A DNA stretch of 64,000 nucleotides from NCBI GenBank assembly GCA_027886175.1, contig JAJNNQ010000075.1, positions 83,431,001 through 83,495,000 on the forward strand, written 5' to 3'. A program made the translations under genes and the position numbers. How positions within the stretch are numbered: position 1 is the first letter of the stretch; each line of letters starts with the position of its first letter. This document shows positions 24,934 through 37,100 of the stretch, piece after piece. This DNA is from Phylloscopus collybita (Eukaryota; Chordata; Aves; Passeriformes; Phylloscopidae). The notes beneath the pieces are model-generated. The model had not been told where the DNA came from and did not search any database. It saw nothing but the letters and a program-made list of their open reading frames with translations.

Positions 24934-27060
24934 ACATAATTTATTTTGGAATTGTTCTTCCTGCACATCGAAAACAAAAATTGACCCCAATCTTCTTCTT
25001 GGAGTCACTTCTAGTTTTTAAAGAGACAACATGGGAAAAGCAAAGGAGATAACAAAGTGTTTCCACAAGGCAGATTCACAGCAACCACCTGTAGGAGAGA
25101 AACTTGGTGAAAAAAATGCAGCTATCATTTGATAGACAGATGTTTGCTTTTCTGGAAGTTATAAAAAACAGGTGTAAATATTTTTATTTAATTATCATAT
25201 CCTTGTTGATCTTAGATTGGATCCTAATTAAATTTCAAAAGCAATTTTAGAAGAGAAAATAAATTCCCCACAATAGTCACAATACTTTCATACTTTGTTT
25301 ATAAAGCTGCTAAGTGACAACAGAAAACTAATGGTATTTTTGCATATGTGCTTCTTTGTGAGCAAATCAACTGCACAATGATGGTTAGAAACACATCTAT
25401 ACTTTAACAGTTGCCTGCAGGACCTTATAACCTACCAAAAGTCTCCAGTGCCTTGCAACCACCAGACTGCCTGTAGTTAACAGACAACCATCATCAGTTA
25501 CTTTCCTGGCTGAATAAATTCTGCAATGAGTTTGAAGATGAATTTTCACATGGGGGGAGCTTCTTTCTTTAATGTAAAGAACTTTTCAATATAAGGAGCT
25601 GACCAATATTGTTCAGATGGATACTTCAGTTCTTGCAAACAGCTGACTTGTTCATTGATTCATGCATAGATACCTTGCTTTGTAAATTGTATTTTGATAT
25701 GGATGCTTTGGGCAGAAAATTTAACATTGTGTGATGTTCAGAAAACTACTTCTTCAACAAGAAAATAAAACATATTCCTATCAATGGATGGTCCCTGAAA
25801 TGGGCCTCTGAGAAGCTATTAATTCAGTGTGTGTAAAGTCCAGCTTTGGAGCTTTTCATCTAGTTCTGGCATTGAGTAAACAGTGCTTGATGCTACTCCA
25901 TGCAAGCTCACCTCACCATAGACATAAAACAAACAGGAGCTGCAATGCTTGAAAAGGATTACAGCTGAAAGAGGTAAACTTCCTTTCTATAATTTTCCTT
26001 GTATTTTTTTTTAATTACCCTGCATGGCTGTTACTGTTGTTAAGAGCTCTGACTTGAGCATAAGTTAGAAGGATGGTCACGTTGCAGGATGTGCAGCAGT
26101 GTTAATTTGCTGATAGAGGAATGAGAACTACAGTCAGCTGATGTTTCACTGACGTTTCTTCTGCAACTATGAATGCTCTCAGTTTTGCATTATAACTGGA
26201 GCAATAAATAGTGATCTTTCTGCAATGCCAATCCCAGCTCCTGGAAATGTGCTGCTTCTTTCTGGCTTTCATATGGGTTTCATCACAAGTTATCAAGGAC
26301 ATGTGTGGCAGTCATTTCTTTTCATGTTGACCTATCTGTTCAGATATTGTATGTGCATGTGGGTTTGCATTAACCCAGTCTACACCACTAAAATATCTAA
26401 ATGCCAGGAGTAGTTTGTGAATAATTCTGCCTGCTTTCTTTTGTTGCTACAAACAGTAGTCTCATGATACAGACACTACATTCCCAAGCCAGAACCCACA
26501 GCCTTTCTTCAGTCTTCCCCAGATACTGATCCCATCATTTTGCAATTCAAATTATTGATAGAATAGTGAGGAGGATTGGAGGCAGTTGTGTATGTATGCA
26601 GTTCTATAATAAAACTGTTTCAAATCTACTTTAAAAACAGAAAATAATATATTACAGGGCAGCAGATGCTAGTGGAACATGGACTGAATTTCTGCTGTCA
26701 AAATTGCCTGCCTTGCTTTTTGTAATAACCTGTGTAGTAATCAGTGTATGATGTGTGCACACACTCAAGTGACTGTAAACATGTAAACTTGCTGTCCTCT
26801 CATAGGTTTTGGGCATTGTAGACCAAAGGAAACATGAATTTAATACAGGCTGCTGTCACCTGCCTTAATAGTTCTGGAATGTCTCCTCTTGCCTCCTCTC
26901 CCAGATTCCTCAAGGCAATGGAATGCTTCATTACTCCATTTAAATTAGCCTCAGGGCAGGAGCACCAGAACTCATTGCTGTTAACAAGTTAGCATCTACC
27001 TACCAGTGTGTCAGGTGCTCCCCTTTCAAGCCAGTGTCTAGGAATGTTGATCCTGAGTGT
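24934..27060. other. Noncoding stretch, nothing recognised
   Basis: AT-rich, no repeat family and no open frame above about 66 codons. A T run with an AAT interruption lies near 26003-26016. Nothing else stands out. Confidence 0.7.
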
Positions 27061-27130
27061 GAGAGAAGAGAAGAGAAGAGAAGAGAAGAGAAGAGAAGAG
27101 AAGAGAAGAGAAGAGAAGAGAAGAGGAGAA
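27061..27130. repeat. (AAGAG)n pentamer microsatellite, 12 perfect copies
   Basis: A perfect AAGAG array covers 27066-27125, with partial units on both sides. The plus strand is pure purine through the following G/A stretch. It is the second purine/pyrimidine pentamer array in the window, in the opposite strand orientation to the one at 21.6 kb. A short frame of Arg-Glu-Glu-Lys repeats across it is an artefact. Confidence 0.97.
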
Positions 27131-30021
27131 AAAAAAATAGGTCAAGTCATGGTGTTAAATTTTTTGGATGTCTCTTTAAAGTTGTCCCAGGCATAACACT
27201 CTGAAAGGCTCCACACTTTCTGGAAACTGTCCTTCCATCAGATCTGTGTGAGAACTCAGTAAGGAAGGTGCCTATGTCAGCAGCCAGCTGAGAAGCCTGG
27301 GTTGGGAAGGATCTCCTAAGGAGTTGTCTTTGATGCACTCAATGCAGGCAATTTTGTCACAAAACTCTTCCCATAAACAGTTCAAGATTCACATTTCAAC
27401 TGCTAGTACTGATTTACCAGAAACTTTCTGCCCTTTCTGCTAGAAAATATGTCATAATTTCCAGTGGGAATGCATTCAGGGCCAGTCTATTGCTATTTGT
27501 TCTTCTGACAACATCTTTAGCTTAAATAGCTTGTCGGCTGCCCTGGTGTCTATTGCCTTGATGTGTTTATAAGAAATGAACACACTTCAGTCTTCTTTTT
27601 TTTCCAAACTAGACAAGACAGGCTCTTTTGACCTCATCTGGAAAGAAAGGTTTTCTTACCCTGAGCCTTAAGTCTTCCACAACTGTCCCAGTCTGAATAA
27701 ACTCATTCTTAAATGTGGGCAATCTGAGCTGGATAAAGTCTTGCCAAAAATCTTGCACAATGGCATTTTGAAAATTCAGGCTGACCATGGGGTTTTCTCA
27801 GTTATGTATTTTGCTTTCTGTGCAGCAGGAAGTAAGTTTTGGATGCACAACTTATGTTTATGTGAAAAGCTTCTGGAATATTAAATAGGACACTTATTTT
27901 TTTCTTCTTCTTTTTTTTTTTTTCCTGACATTTTTGAAAGAAGCCATGGGGACACTTAGGCAGCAGTCCTGACATGTAAGTAAAGAGCAAACAGTGTGTT
28001 TTGGAGGTGTTTTATTTCTCCTTGGTATCAGTAGTCACTGTCTCCACAGAGGCATGAACAGAGAGTCCCTTTCTCTTCAGATAGCACTGGTACAAAGCAA
28101 TCATACCAAGCTAGGCATTGCTGCAGCTGAAGAGCTACCTGTCCCTAAAGCAGCCCCAGTGCCACTGCAGCTTTCTCCAGTTTACCACTGGCTGTGGCAC
28201 AGGTCAAGCACGGCCTCGCAAAACCAAATGGGGGAGGCACAGTAGTTCTTGGCTCTGCCACCACAGCTGCACACCCCTGCTGTCAGTTGTCCTTCTGCAT
28301 CTTTAGAGAGCACTTATCCTGCTCCTGTCCTGAACCCAGACCTTACTCACTGTCCCTGAGGACTGAGTGAGCACCCAGCTGTGGCACCAGACTTTCTTTC
28401 ATGCATTTGCTGCACCTGCCACAGGTCTTGTCCTGGAAGGTTGCAACAGAGCTGCGACCCTGCCACACACCTGAACCACCACACACCTTGCCTCTTACCC
28501 TGCTTTGCAGAGCTGAATCTCTTTCCAGAGCCCTTCCCAAGATCTGCAAGCAAAGCAATGGCTCATCTGCAAGGAGTAGCTGGTATGACCTGTCTGGAGA
28601 CAAGAGCCCCCAAGCAAAGCATCCACACCCCAAGGAGGCTCACTGCTCTCTGCTTCTGGGAAGGATTAGTACAGATATCCCAAACTCTTGGGATAAGCCT
28701 TACTAATGCTACTTCATCTTCCTCCTCCTTTCCTTTGTGTCCACTAGATACCTCCTTTTGCCTCGACTGCCACTTAAATCCCTGCTTTTATCTCTTCATG
28801 CTCTTGTTACCAGCTCCAGCAATGCTAATATGAAAAAAAAAAAAAAGGCCAAACAACAAACTACTAAGTCAGGAAGACCTTCTTTAGGCTCTGCACTCAT
28901 TGTCCAGATGGAGCAGTACAGGGATTTTTGCCTGTATTTCCCTGCTGCTGGTACAAGGAAGCCTCCCCAGTGAGAAAAGTCTGCCTTGCTGGGAACTGAC
29001 GCTCTCTGCTGGAAGTCAGGAAACTTCCGAGGCTGTTGAGGCGTGTCTGTAATAAATGTGTTCTGCTCCCACTCCCTGGCAATGTGAGCTGAGAAGCTGC
29101 TGGGGTACTTTGGGTGGGTTTGAATCATGCACGACACAAGAATTGGTATGGCTGCAGTGCAGGAGAAATCACAACCAAAAGCAGAACTTGCAGGTCTGAC
29201 AGGAGGAGATAAGAGATGTTCCACAGAGTTGGAGAAGGAACCTGCTTTTTCCTCACTATAGAAATCATCTCCATTGTTTCCCTCTTTTTGTAGATATGCT
29301 GGTTGTCTGTCACCCTCTTCCCCTCTCCTCCCATTTACAAACATTTTCTGGAACATGCACCTCATTCCCTGCTTATGAGGTGACTTTATTCCAGTGACAA
29401 TTCTGTTCTACTTGTTACACCAAGAAATGCTAAAGGCGTACTTAACTCATATGAGTCTTTTAAGAAGAAGAAACATAAGTGAAACAGAAAGAAATAAGAG
29501 AGAAAAAGGTATGTGAAGGAAAGAAAAAAAAAAAGAATCAGCCAGTCTATTTTTACAGTACTTTCTCATCAAATATTCCTGCCACTGTTGTTCCAGAAAG
29601 GCCTCCCAGCCTAGAAATAGTAGTTGTTGGTCATGTTTAGTGTCCTGTATTTGTGACTGAAAGGAGCTGTGAGTCATAAATGTGTATAGCTCACTGGCTA
29701 TAAGCCACTCTAACTTAAAATGGCTGAGGTTTACTGTGAGAAAGCACATCTGACTTGTATTTTCTTAAGACTGAGAAAGTATCGTCAAATAACAGTATAA
29801 GGGAAAAATCCTGACCATAAAGAACTTCACATTCTTTGGAATGATATCATAGTAGAATATACACAGTAGACTAATTACAGTTTCATCTTTAATTTTACTC
29901 CAAAGTGGGTTGCATTTTTTGAAATGTCATTCCCTTTTAAATTTTTTTTTCCTATTTCAAAGGCATGGCGGCACTCCAATCACTTACTTACCATCATCTA
30001 TATTAATTTGTGTTCTTCAAA
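27131..30021. other. Noncoding stretch; holds the window's longest open frame, judged non-coding
   Basis: The segment 28000-28700 is GC-richer with many overlapping frames on both strands. The longest frame of the window, minus 28796-29365, has 189 codons. Its C-terminal Phe run comes from an A tract (28832-28845), and I recognise no domain. It lacks a clear promoter or splice pattern. A purine-rich stretch follows at 29460-29536. A T/C tract lies at 27897-27924. Confidence 0.55.
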
Positions 30022-30045
30022 CAGCTGGATAATCTGTGGTAATTA
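30022..30045. promoter_or_regulatory. Compact cluster of motif-like sites
   Basis: Twenty-four bases hold CAGCTG (E-box), GGATAATC (OTX/PITX-like), TGTGGT (RUNX core) and TAATTA (homeodomain), directly abutting. A CpG-retaining stretch follows (30050-30350, about nine CpGs). Whether it functions cannot be told from sequence alone. Confidence 0.2.
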
Positions 30046-31016
30046 GAATGATTTCCGCTGGCTGGGTTTTATCATCTTGTCAGAGGGAATTAGCCGGGCA
30101 GGCTTCTCTCTACCCCGAGCAGGCAGTGGAGGGTGCTGTTGTATTGGAGGTGCTCACAGGGAGAGACCAGCTCACTTGGCTGCTTTCACTGTTCCTTAGC
30201 AGAGATCGCAGGTACAGACTTCCAGTTGTGTCTTCCCTGGGGTGACAGGGTGTCCCTGCCAGGGAGCAAGACCCACACACAGAGCTCAAGACGAGAAGAC
30301 ATCGACTCTGTTGTTTGGGCACTGAACGAAGAACGATATATAATAATGCAGGTTTGGGTTTTGACACCACGGCTGTGTGCTCCCTAGGAGTTTTACTGCC
30401 TCCTGTCCACAGATGATATCTTGTACTAAATTCCTCCAGGAGAGAAGGGAGAGGAGAGAGAAAAGAATCACGGAAATCTGGTTTTTTGGCCAGAGGAGTT
30501 CAGACTCTGCCCATTAAGCACTTGTTTCTTTTCCAAAATATGTTCTGAATTAGGCAGAGCACAGAATGTCTTCTTCAATGTACTGGCCAGAAGTCATGAA
30601 GCTATGATAAATCCATGGATGGCAAGCCTTGCTCTCAAATTTGGGAGATGGACTGGGACACCCAAAGTCAGTACTGGTGCTCTTCAGCTGAGTTTGCATT
30701 AGCCAAACATGATCTAAGAGCAGGAGCACAGAGTCAGTCAGCCTGCCTGCTCACAGTCTTGAACAGGATGCAGGATACAGCTATTGAATTTCCAATGCTA
30801 TATTTCACTGTCTTCAGGACACTGTGACTTTATTAGTAAATATATCACTAATTATATGGCATGTGGTCAAAGAATGTGTCATCTCAAAATCCAAGTAAAT
30901 AGCATAGAATTACCAAACACACATAAAAGAAACCCCCTGTGATTTGTAAGTATGACTTGATGCTACTGCTGTTCTGGCAATTGCTTTCTCTTTATATTAC
31001 TTTTCCTGTAAAAATT

Positions 31017-31037
31017 TCAAGTAGAAATTCTACTTGA
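31017..31037. repeat. 21-base palindrome with a single central base
   Basis: TCAAGTAGAA and TTCTACTTGA flank one central A. It lies just upstream of the inverted MIR/L2-type tail but is not part of that consensus. Confidence 0.93.
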
Positions 31038-31062
31038 GCTTCCCAGCTCAAATAAAACTATC

Positions 31063-31160
31063 TGGTTTATGGATGAGTAACTGGAGAACTTAAAGAAGTC
31101 AAATGATTTTCCCAGGATCCAGAATTGAGAATGAAACAAACCTGTGAATTAAATTCAGAA
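31063..31160 (-). mobile_element. Inverted MIR/L2-type 3' tail
   Basis: The plus strand reads GTTTATGGATGAGTAACTGG, then AGAACTTAAAGAAGTC and AAATGATTTTCCCAGGATCC. This tracks the reverse complement of the shared MIR/L2 tail ('tttacagatgaggaaactgaggc..agagaagttaaatgacttgcccaaggtcac'). Similarity fades after about 31120. The 3' ends of MIR and L2 are alike, so the two cannot be separated by eye. A perfect 21-base palindrome (31017-31037) lies about 25 bases upstream. Confidence 0.6.
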
Positions 31161-31997
31161 ACTGAACTTCAATATCAGCTGAAAGGGGCAGAGGCTGCAG
31201 CTCATGATTGCTTTATTTCCACGCTCAGCTTTTCCCCACTCTCATGACCACGGAGAGATTTTAGTTTTGTATCCTGAAGTGAATGCACTAAGCAGGAGCT
31301 CTGAAGGGTGCATGCTGCTTTTTGTGCTGCACAGGTCTTCCAGCCCCTCTAACTGGCCAATATACCCTGATCATAATGTTTCCACATTGCTTTAGGATGA
31401 AAAGCAGTACATGTATCAATGATAGAAAATATTGTACAATGTTATTTTTATCCCACAGGATGTAAACCAGCTCACTGAGGAAGTCATACGTGCTCTATAA
31501 TTTCTTCTGCTCCAGCCTCAAGAAAATATTTCTCCCTAAAAACTACTAAAAGTGTAACTGCAATAACCCCCTGGCCAATATAGTTCTGAATGAATCAAGA
31601 ACTTTTCCAGAAACTGGACCCTTTCTGAATAACTAGGATCAGAACACGGTTGAGTGCAAATCTGAATGAAAAAACAACTTTGTGCCACTCACGTAGTCCT
31701 GTGGCCGTGTTCCTTTCTGGGTAGTTTGCTGAGGACTGATTTGCTAACAGGAAATGTTTCTACCTATCTTGCATTCTGTTTACCTGGTTTTAATCTTCTT
31801 AATTTGAATTAGTAAAGGAGAATATGTCTATGCCTGTATCAATAGATGGAAAGAGAGATAGACCCCTTACTTAAGTACACAATGTTTATTTTATCCCAAA
31901 AGTTTGTTTTCCTTTTTTCCCCTTCCCACTGCAGTGTCACTGCTGCTGTATTTTATTAGACCTCTGTTTTTCATTATGCAAAAAGTCAAAACTGGAA

Positions 31998-32275
31998 CGT
32001 TGTAAATCTCCCCTCTCCTCCATGCTTGCTGCTCTGAAGCCGGTCTGCCATTCACTGCCTCACGGCTTCGCCTACCAAAGTGCGCCGTTTCCCGGGGCTT
32101 TGGGGAATAGGAGGTGAGAACAGGGAAAGCGGGGCAGGGGGGGACACCTCGCTCACCCAAGGCTTGTTAACCTGAGTGCACACTCTCTTTCTCAAATTTG
32201 TTTTCTCAGCTGGTGGCACAGTCGCTGCCCCAGCGCCACCAGCCCAGCAGAGAGAAGTTCCATTCGAGATCTGAA
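31998..32275. promoter_or_regulatory. Small CpG cluster
   Basis: About a dozen CpGs fall within 280 bases, including GTGCGCCGTTTCCCGGGGC near 32080. This is the densest CpG group in the window. It is too small to call a classical CpG island with confidence, and no TATA box or exon-like frame starts here that I recognise. On the minus strand a frame of 89 codons (31891-32160) reads through it without a known match. It could be an alternative promoter, an enhancer or a decaying GC-rich patch. Confidence 0.25.
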
Positions 32276-33981
32276 GGCAGATTTTAAAGAAGTGGTTGGG
32301 GTAGGGAGGGGAGGGAAGCTTAATAGCAGCTTAGAGCCTGACTCCCTATGTTTTCTTAGTATATTGAAATATGAACTGTGTAAACACTCTGCATTCCACC
32401 TGCTCCAAAATCTGCCAGAAAGCTCACAAAAGTCCTTTGCTCTTTTTTACATCCTCCCGTTTTCCTTGCCCTCCTCCCCGCAAGGTCTCCCACACCACCT
32501 TGCTGTTCTGTCCTCTACAAACACATACCCTTTTTTTCTGCCCTCTTTTTTTCCATTATTTTTCCCCTGCTGGAGACATACATTTCCAAAGTCGCTTTGC
32601 AGCTAACACACGGTGCATTTTCAGACTCCTCTTTCAGAGAGCTGTTGACTCACCTTGGTTTCAAAACATCACTGGTGATGCTTGTCAGGTTATTATTGTT
32701 CTTTTGATATTATTTACCATTCTTGCACATAAACATGGCAGTAATCACCCAAGGGACTGAATATTTTCCACATCAAAACTCAGAACACACATGCTCTGCA
32801 TTTTACCTGTCTTCCCCTGAAAGGGGAGTGGTTTCCATCCAAATGGCAAACCATCAAGGGTTTTACACTTTTACACTCAGTAAAAATGCTGAACAAAGAA
32901 GTACATTTTCCATCATGTTCTGAAAGAGAGCAGGCTGTGCTGGCTTCACTGTGAGAGCAGATTTCCCCTTGGCACCATCTTCTGCCAGCATTCAGGAGCA
33001 GGACAGAGACAAGGACCACGTTTTTGATGCATGGCAGCATTCCTTAAAGGGACCTGAATGGAAAATCATGCCAGGTGGGCAATTTAGAATTATCTGAGTA
33101 ACCTCTGGTAACCACTCCTCATTTCTCATGTCAGAGGTGGTCATATAATCCCTCATGGTGCATAGGATTTGCTGGTGTTCTTGGAAGTGAAGTGAATAGG
33201 TAGTACTTGTTCAAAAACATTGTATTTTTGATCTAGGAGATTCAAAACAGCCTGCTTTTGACTGAAGCAGCCAGTAAGTTTTGCCACGATTGCATCAGAC
33301 TGCAAAAGGCTGACCTGAAAATGACTGGAGAACTGTGATTTAGGTCTTAGACAAAACTGTTTTTATTTGAATGTGTAGGGAAGTCACTACCTCAGCTACC
33401 CAGGAATGGTGAGAGGGAGGAGATTCAGGTGGGCATTCTACTGTTGTACAACATTCAAAGCACCAGAAAAAGTGGTCAGCTGAGTCCCTACCTTCATTTA
33501 CATTGGATGAAAAAATGAGGGTGCTCTTTTACCACCCTTTGCTCCCCAAATACTTCACACTACACAGTGTAGACCACAGTGACTTCATCTCAGCTCTGAT
33601 TCCTTTTTGACTGTGAGTTCTGAGGGAAATGGTTCTGCCTAGTTTGAAATGTGGTGAGGACAGTGTAGCTGTGAGTCTGGAAAGGATTTGGCAGCCCTCT
33701 AACTGGGAAACGGGCTCTAGATTTCACCTCAGGGCAGCTGGTGGGAGCTCCTCCTAGATTTTTCAGTATACATAGGTGTCTTTGCTATTCACTGGACTTG
33801 TTTGTGGCATCAGTATCTCCCTGGAGACTGGGCATTTTTCCTTCCGTTCTTCCCTGCCTTGAGCTTTGCTTCTGTCTGAAACAGGAATCTTGCAAATACT
33901 CACAGTCCTTTCCCAGCACTTGGCGTTAGAAACACCCTTCCCCTCTGCCTCTCCCAGCCAAGTGATCTGTGCAGCCGAGCC
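32276..33981. other. Noncoding stretch, pyrimidine-rich at first
   Basis: The segment 32440-32580 is pyrimidine-rich on the plus strand and carries two overlapping plus frames (32292-32606 and 32371-32760) of low-complexity Ser/Pro/Phe composition, which I regard as chance. The rest is average sequence with no recognised repeat. Confidence 0.6.
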
Positions 33982-34026
33982 GGGAGCAGGGACGGGATGG
34001 GATGGGACGGGAAGGGACGGGAAGGG
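33982..34026 (+). repeat. GGGAY short tandem repeat, G-quadruplex-prone
   Basis: Nine GGG runs lie within 45 bases, mostly spaced by two bases (AT, AC or AA). This is a degenerate GGGAT/GGGAC/GGGAA pentamer array. Seven consecutive runs have 2-base loops, which fits the canonical G-quadruplex pattern on the plus strand. It sits in one of the few CpG-rich patches (33960-34260) and is followed by a purine-rich stretch and then a 25-base A run (34131-34155). Confidence 0.85.
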
Positions 34027-34130
34027 AGAGGAGGAAGAGGAAGCCATTCACCCCACCCTTCCAACCAGAAGCAGGAGCCTGAAACGGTCACTCCAATGGA
34101 AGAAGGTCAGGTTTAAAAGAAGGAGCAAAG

Positions 34131-34155
34131 AAAAAAAAAAAAAAAAAAAAAAAAA
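34131..34155. repeat. Poly-A run of 25
   Basis: Twenty-five consecutive A residues on the plus strand, preceded by AGGAGCAAAG and followed by GGAAGACAAAAGG. No upstream sequence suggests a retroposed transcript, and no flanking duplication is apparent. Confidence 0.95.
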
Positions 34156-37100
34156 GGAAGACAAAAGGTGTTCCCTCCCGCTGTTGGGATCATTGAGGCT
34201 GGGTGTAACCACACACAGACACCAGCAACCCTGGCCAGAAACACGGATGACGGCAATGAAAAGCTGATATCACTGTGAGTGAAGCTGTAGCCCCTGACAG
34301 ACTACTGGCTTGCTCTGGGAAGGTGGTCTGACATCTTCCCCACTTAATTCAGTGTTCTTAAGATTGTCCCCCCGGCTGTCAAAGCTACTCTAATCAGAAA
34401 GTAAATCTAGAACCGAGTATTTCAGCTAGGACAAAGGTAATACAGTTAAGACAAAAGCTGTCCTGTCTCCAACTATTTTTTGGAAGGTTAGTGTGAAGGA
34501 CTTGAGCAACAAAAACATCTATATTTGTTCCCTGAAAAGAGGAAGGATCACTAAACTGGAACATCTAGCATTCTTTTGAAAGAATTACATCATACCAGAA
34601 GGAGCCAGAAATAAGATATCACTTGTTAATTTTGCTAATCCATTAAAAATATGTTGGGCAATTGAACTATTATTTGTAACTCTCTGCAATCTCTCTTTAG
34701 GGCGAGGAAACCATGTCCTACTGCAATTAGGTGTGGTGTGTTCTCAGAGCACATAAAGCTTTCAGCGACTTTGTGTGAGGCTGATTTGGATTTTAGGTAA
34801 CAGCACATATTGAATCAGCTGGGGAAAGAAAGTCTCCAAGCAGAGCTCTACCAGTTTTAAATTATCTGAAATTTCAAATGATCAGCGGATATATTTATCA
34901 TATTATCCCCTATATTTATGAATTTGCGTGAGGGAGGCCAGGGAGTGTCCAAATCTGCAAATTGTTAATTCACGTTCAATTCTTCAAACCAAGCCAAATC
35001 AGTCTCGCCTTTTCTTCTGAACCGGACATAACTAGAAAATAATTGAGTAGTTGAAATGAAAGATTTTTCCTTGGGTAATTCTATATTGTACTGAGTACTC
35101 ATAGCAAGAATAAGTTAACTGCCTTGTTCTCCATCATTACAGAAAACTAAAGGGAGGAAGTAAATGACCTGAGAAAATTATTCTTCTATTTTAATCTTCT
35201 TAATCTTTTCTCCTCTGTTCCAGTTAAAACAAAAGAAAGAGCTTTGGAGACAGATTGACTCTGTAAAAGAAAAGGCATTGTTTGGAGAAACTTTCAGTCT
35301 ACGACTGTGCTTTGACTGTCCTGCAGCTCTAAAATCACAGCTGATTTCTAGGTTTCAGCAAAATGATGTTGCACTCTGTAGATGAAAACGTGGTTCTGAA
35401 ATGAAAAAGGAAGTTTCATTTAGGATGCCTTTACACCTCATCTGACAGCAGAGATGGTAGCTAACAGCAGAAATTGTATTATAGTCACCTGATGTTACTA
35501 ATTCGGGACAACAAATATTCTGACAGGATTAAGTTTGCCTGAGAGGATGAAAAAGGACAAATAGCCCGAAAGATGAGCAGCAATACAGCTGTACAATTTT
35601 GCTGTGCACATAGCAGTAACAGTCAATGTTTAATATTCCTCATTTTGCTGGGAGTTCAAGTTCTAAATTTAGGGCCCTAAATAAGGGCCCTAAGGGTCCT
35701 TATACTACCAACCACAGTCAGACATGCTGATGCCTCAGGACTTTCCAAGTCAGGGCACTTAAGTTTAAAACACACTGTGAACATCCAGCTTTTACTTCCT
35801 GGCTTCTGTTTCCCCACAGGGGAGGTGGGGCTGGTGGGGGACACTTGCTTGCTAGGGTCCATCAAGGAGTGAGCTCTCTCCATCAAAGCTGTGTCCCAGT
35901 CTTTCACTGGATTCTTCTCATTGGGGGCCCCCATGCTCCTACCAAGAACGACGGGCATCCATGAGGACTGGCTGAGTCCTCTGCCAGAAACAGGCATGGA
36001 CATATACCCCAGGGAAACACAATTTTCGGCACTTACCTGAAAACTATTATTGCTTTGGTCTTATGGAAAAGACTGACTGACTTCTGCTGAAGTATTACTG
36101 ACGATGCCACTTTCCTGGCTGACACATCTTCAGGCAAGAGTAATTTCCTCAGAAGTCAGTGACAGATTTTTGCAGCAGGATTTTGGAGCAGGCAGCATTT
36201 GTGACTGAGTTGAGAAACCAATAGAAGCAGTTGAACGTGGGGTATAGGTAAAGGCACACAGATACTGCAGCAAACCTGGGGCTGTCATCACTCCCTGCCT
36301 CTGGCCAAGGCTGATAAGCACTGGAGATAGAACAGAATGGAGGAAAACATGGGGACAGGATGAATCTCCACATCCATGGCTGTCCCACCACACATCCTAC
36401 CCACTATCAGGCTGTGGCAGATGCTCCTTAGTATGCTGTAAAGGGAAATAAAGCATTCTCTTTAAAATGAGATGGCAACCTCTGCCTGTGCACAGTGGAA
36501 ATGAGGCAGGGGAGACAGAGAAGGCAGCCAGTGCAGCAGGCTGTGCAGAAGCAGGGCTCTTCAAGAAAGGACTGTGTCACATCCTGTGGTCCTCATGCAT
36601 GGTATCATCTCTCCTCCTGTCATTCCCAAAGCACCAAAAAGGGGAGGCAGCACCCAGAAACAGAGACGTCCTCACCAGTAACAGCTCCATCCTGGAATAG
36701 CTTCCCCATGGTATTGGGGAAGACATACACCTCCAAACACCCTTCATGTTTAAAATGCAAATAGTGGTACAAGCATCTTTCCTCCAGGTCTAACCTGGGC
36801 AAATTCTGTCCATCACAACATCCTTCTGTGGCAAAGACTTCCCAGGCATCTCTGTCTGGAGGAACTTATTTCCAACAAAGCATTTGCCTCAGGCCCTTAC
36901 ACTTGCCTTACAAGAGCTTCTGAAAAATGACCAAGATTTACCCTGCCTCCCAAAGCAGCCCCTCAAAACACTTCCCTGAGACAAGAGATTTGGAGCTCTC
37001 TTTATGAGAAAAGGCATTTTTCTTTTATGACAAATATGAATAAGGGGCAGAGAAATGGATTCACCTTTTTGCATTGCACTGCTTTTCCTGGTGATTTGTT

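Noticed and set aside
24643..25052. Several overlapping frames rich in Phe/Val/Cys or Lys/Gln/Asn
   Set aside because: Composition artefacts of the T/G-only tract.
28796..29365. Longest open frame of the window (189 codons, minus)
   Set aside because: No recognisable domain. Its C-terminal Phe run derives from an A tract, shorter frames overlap it on both strands, and a single uninterrupted gene is unlikely in this context. Treated as chance.
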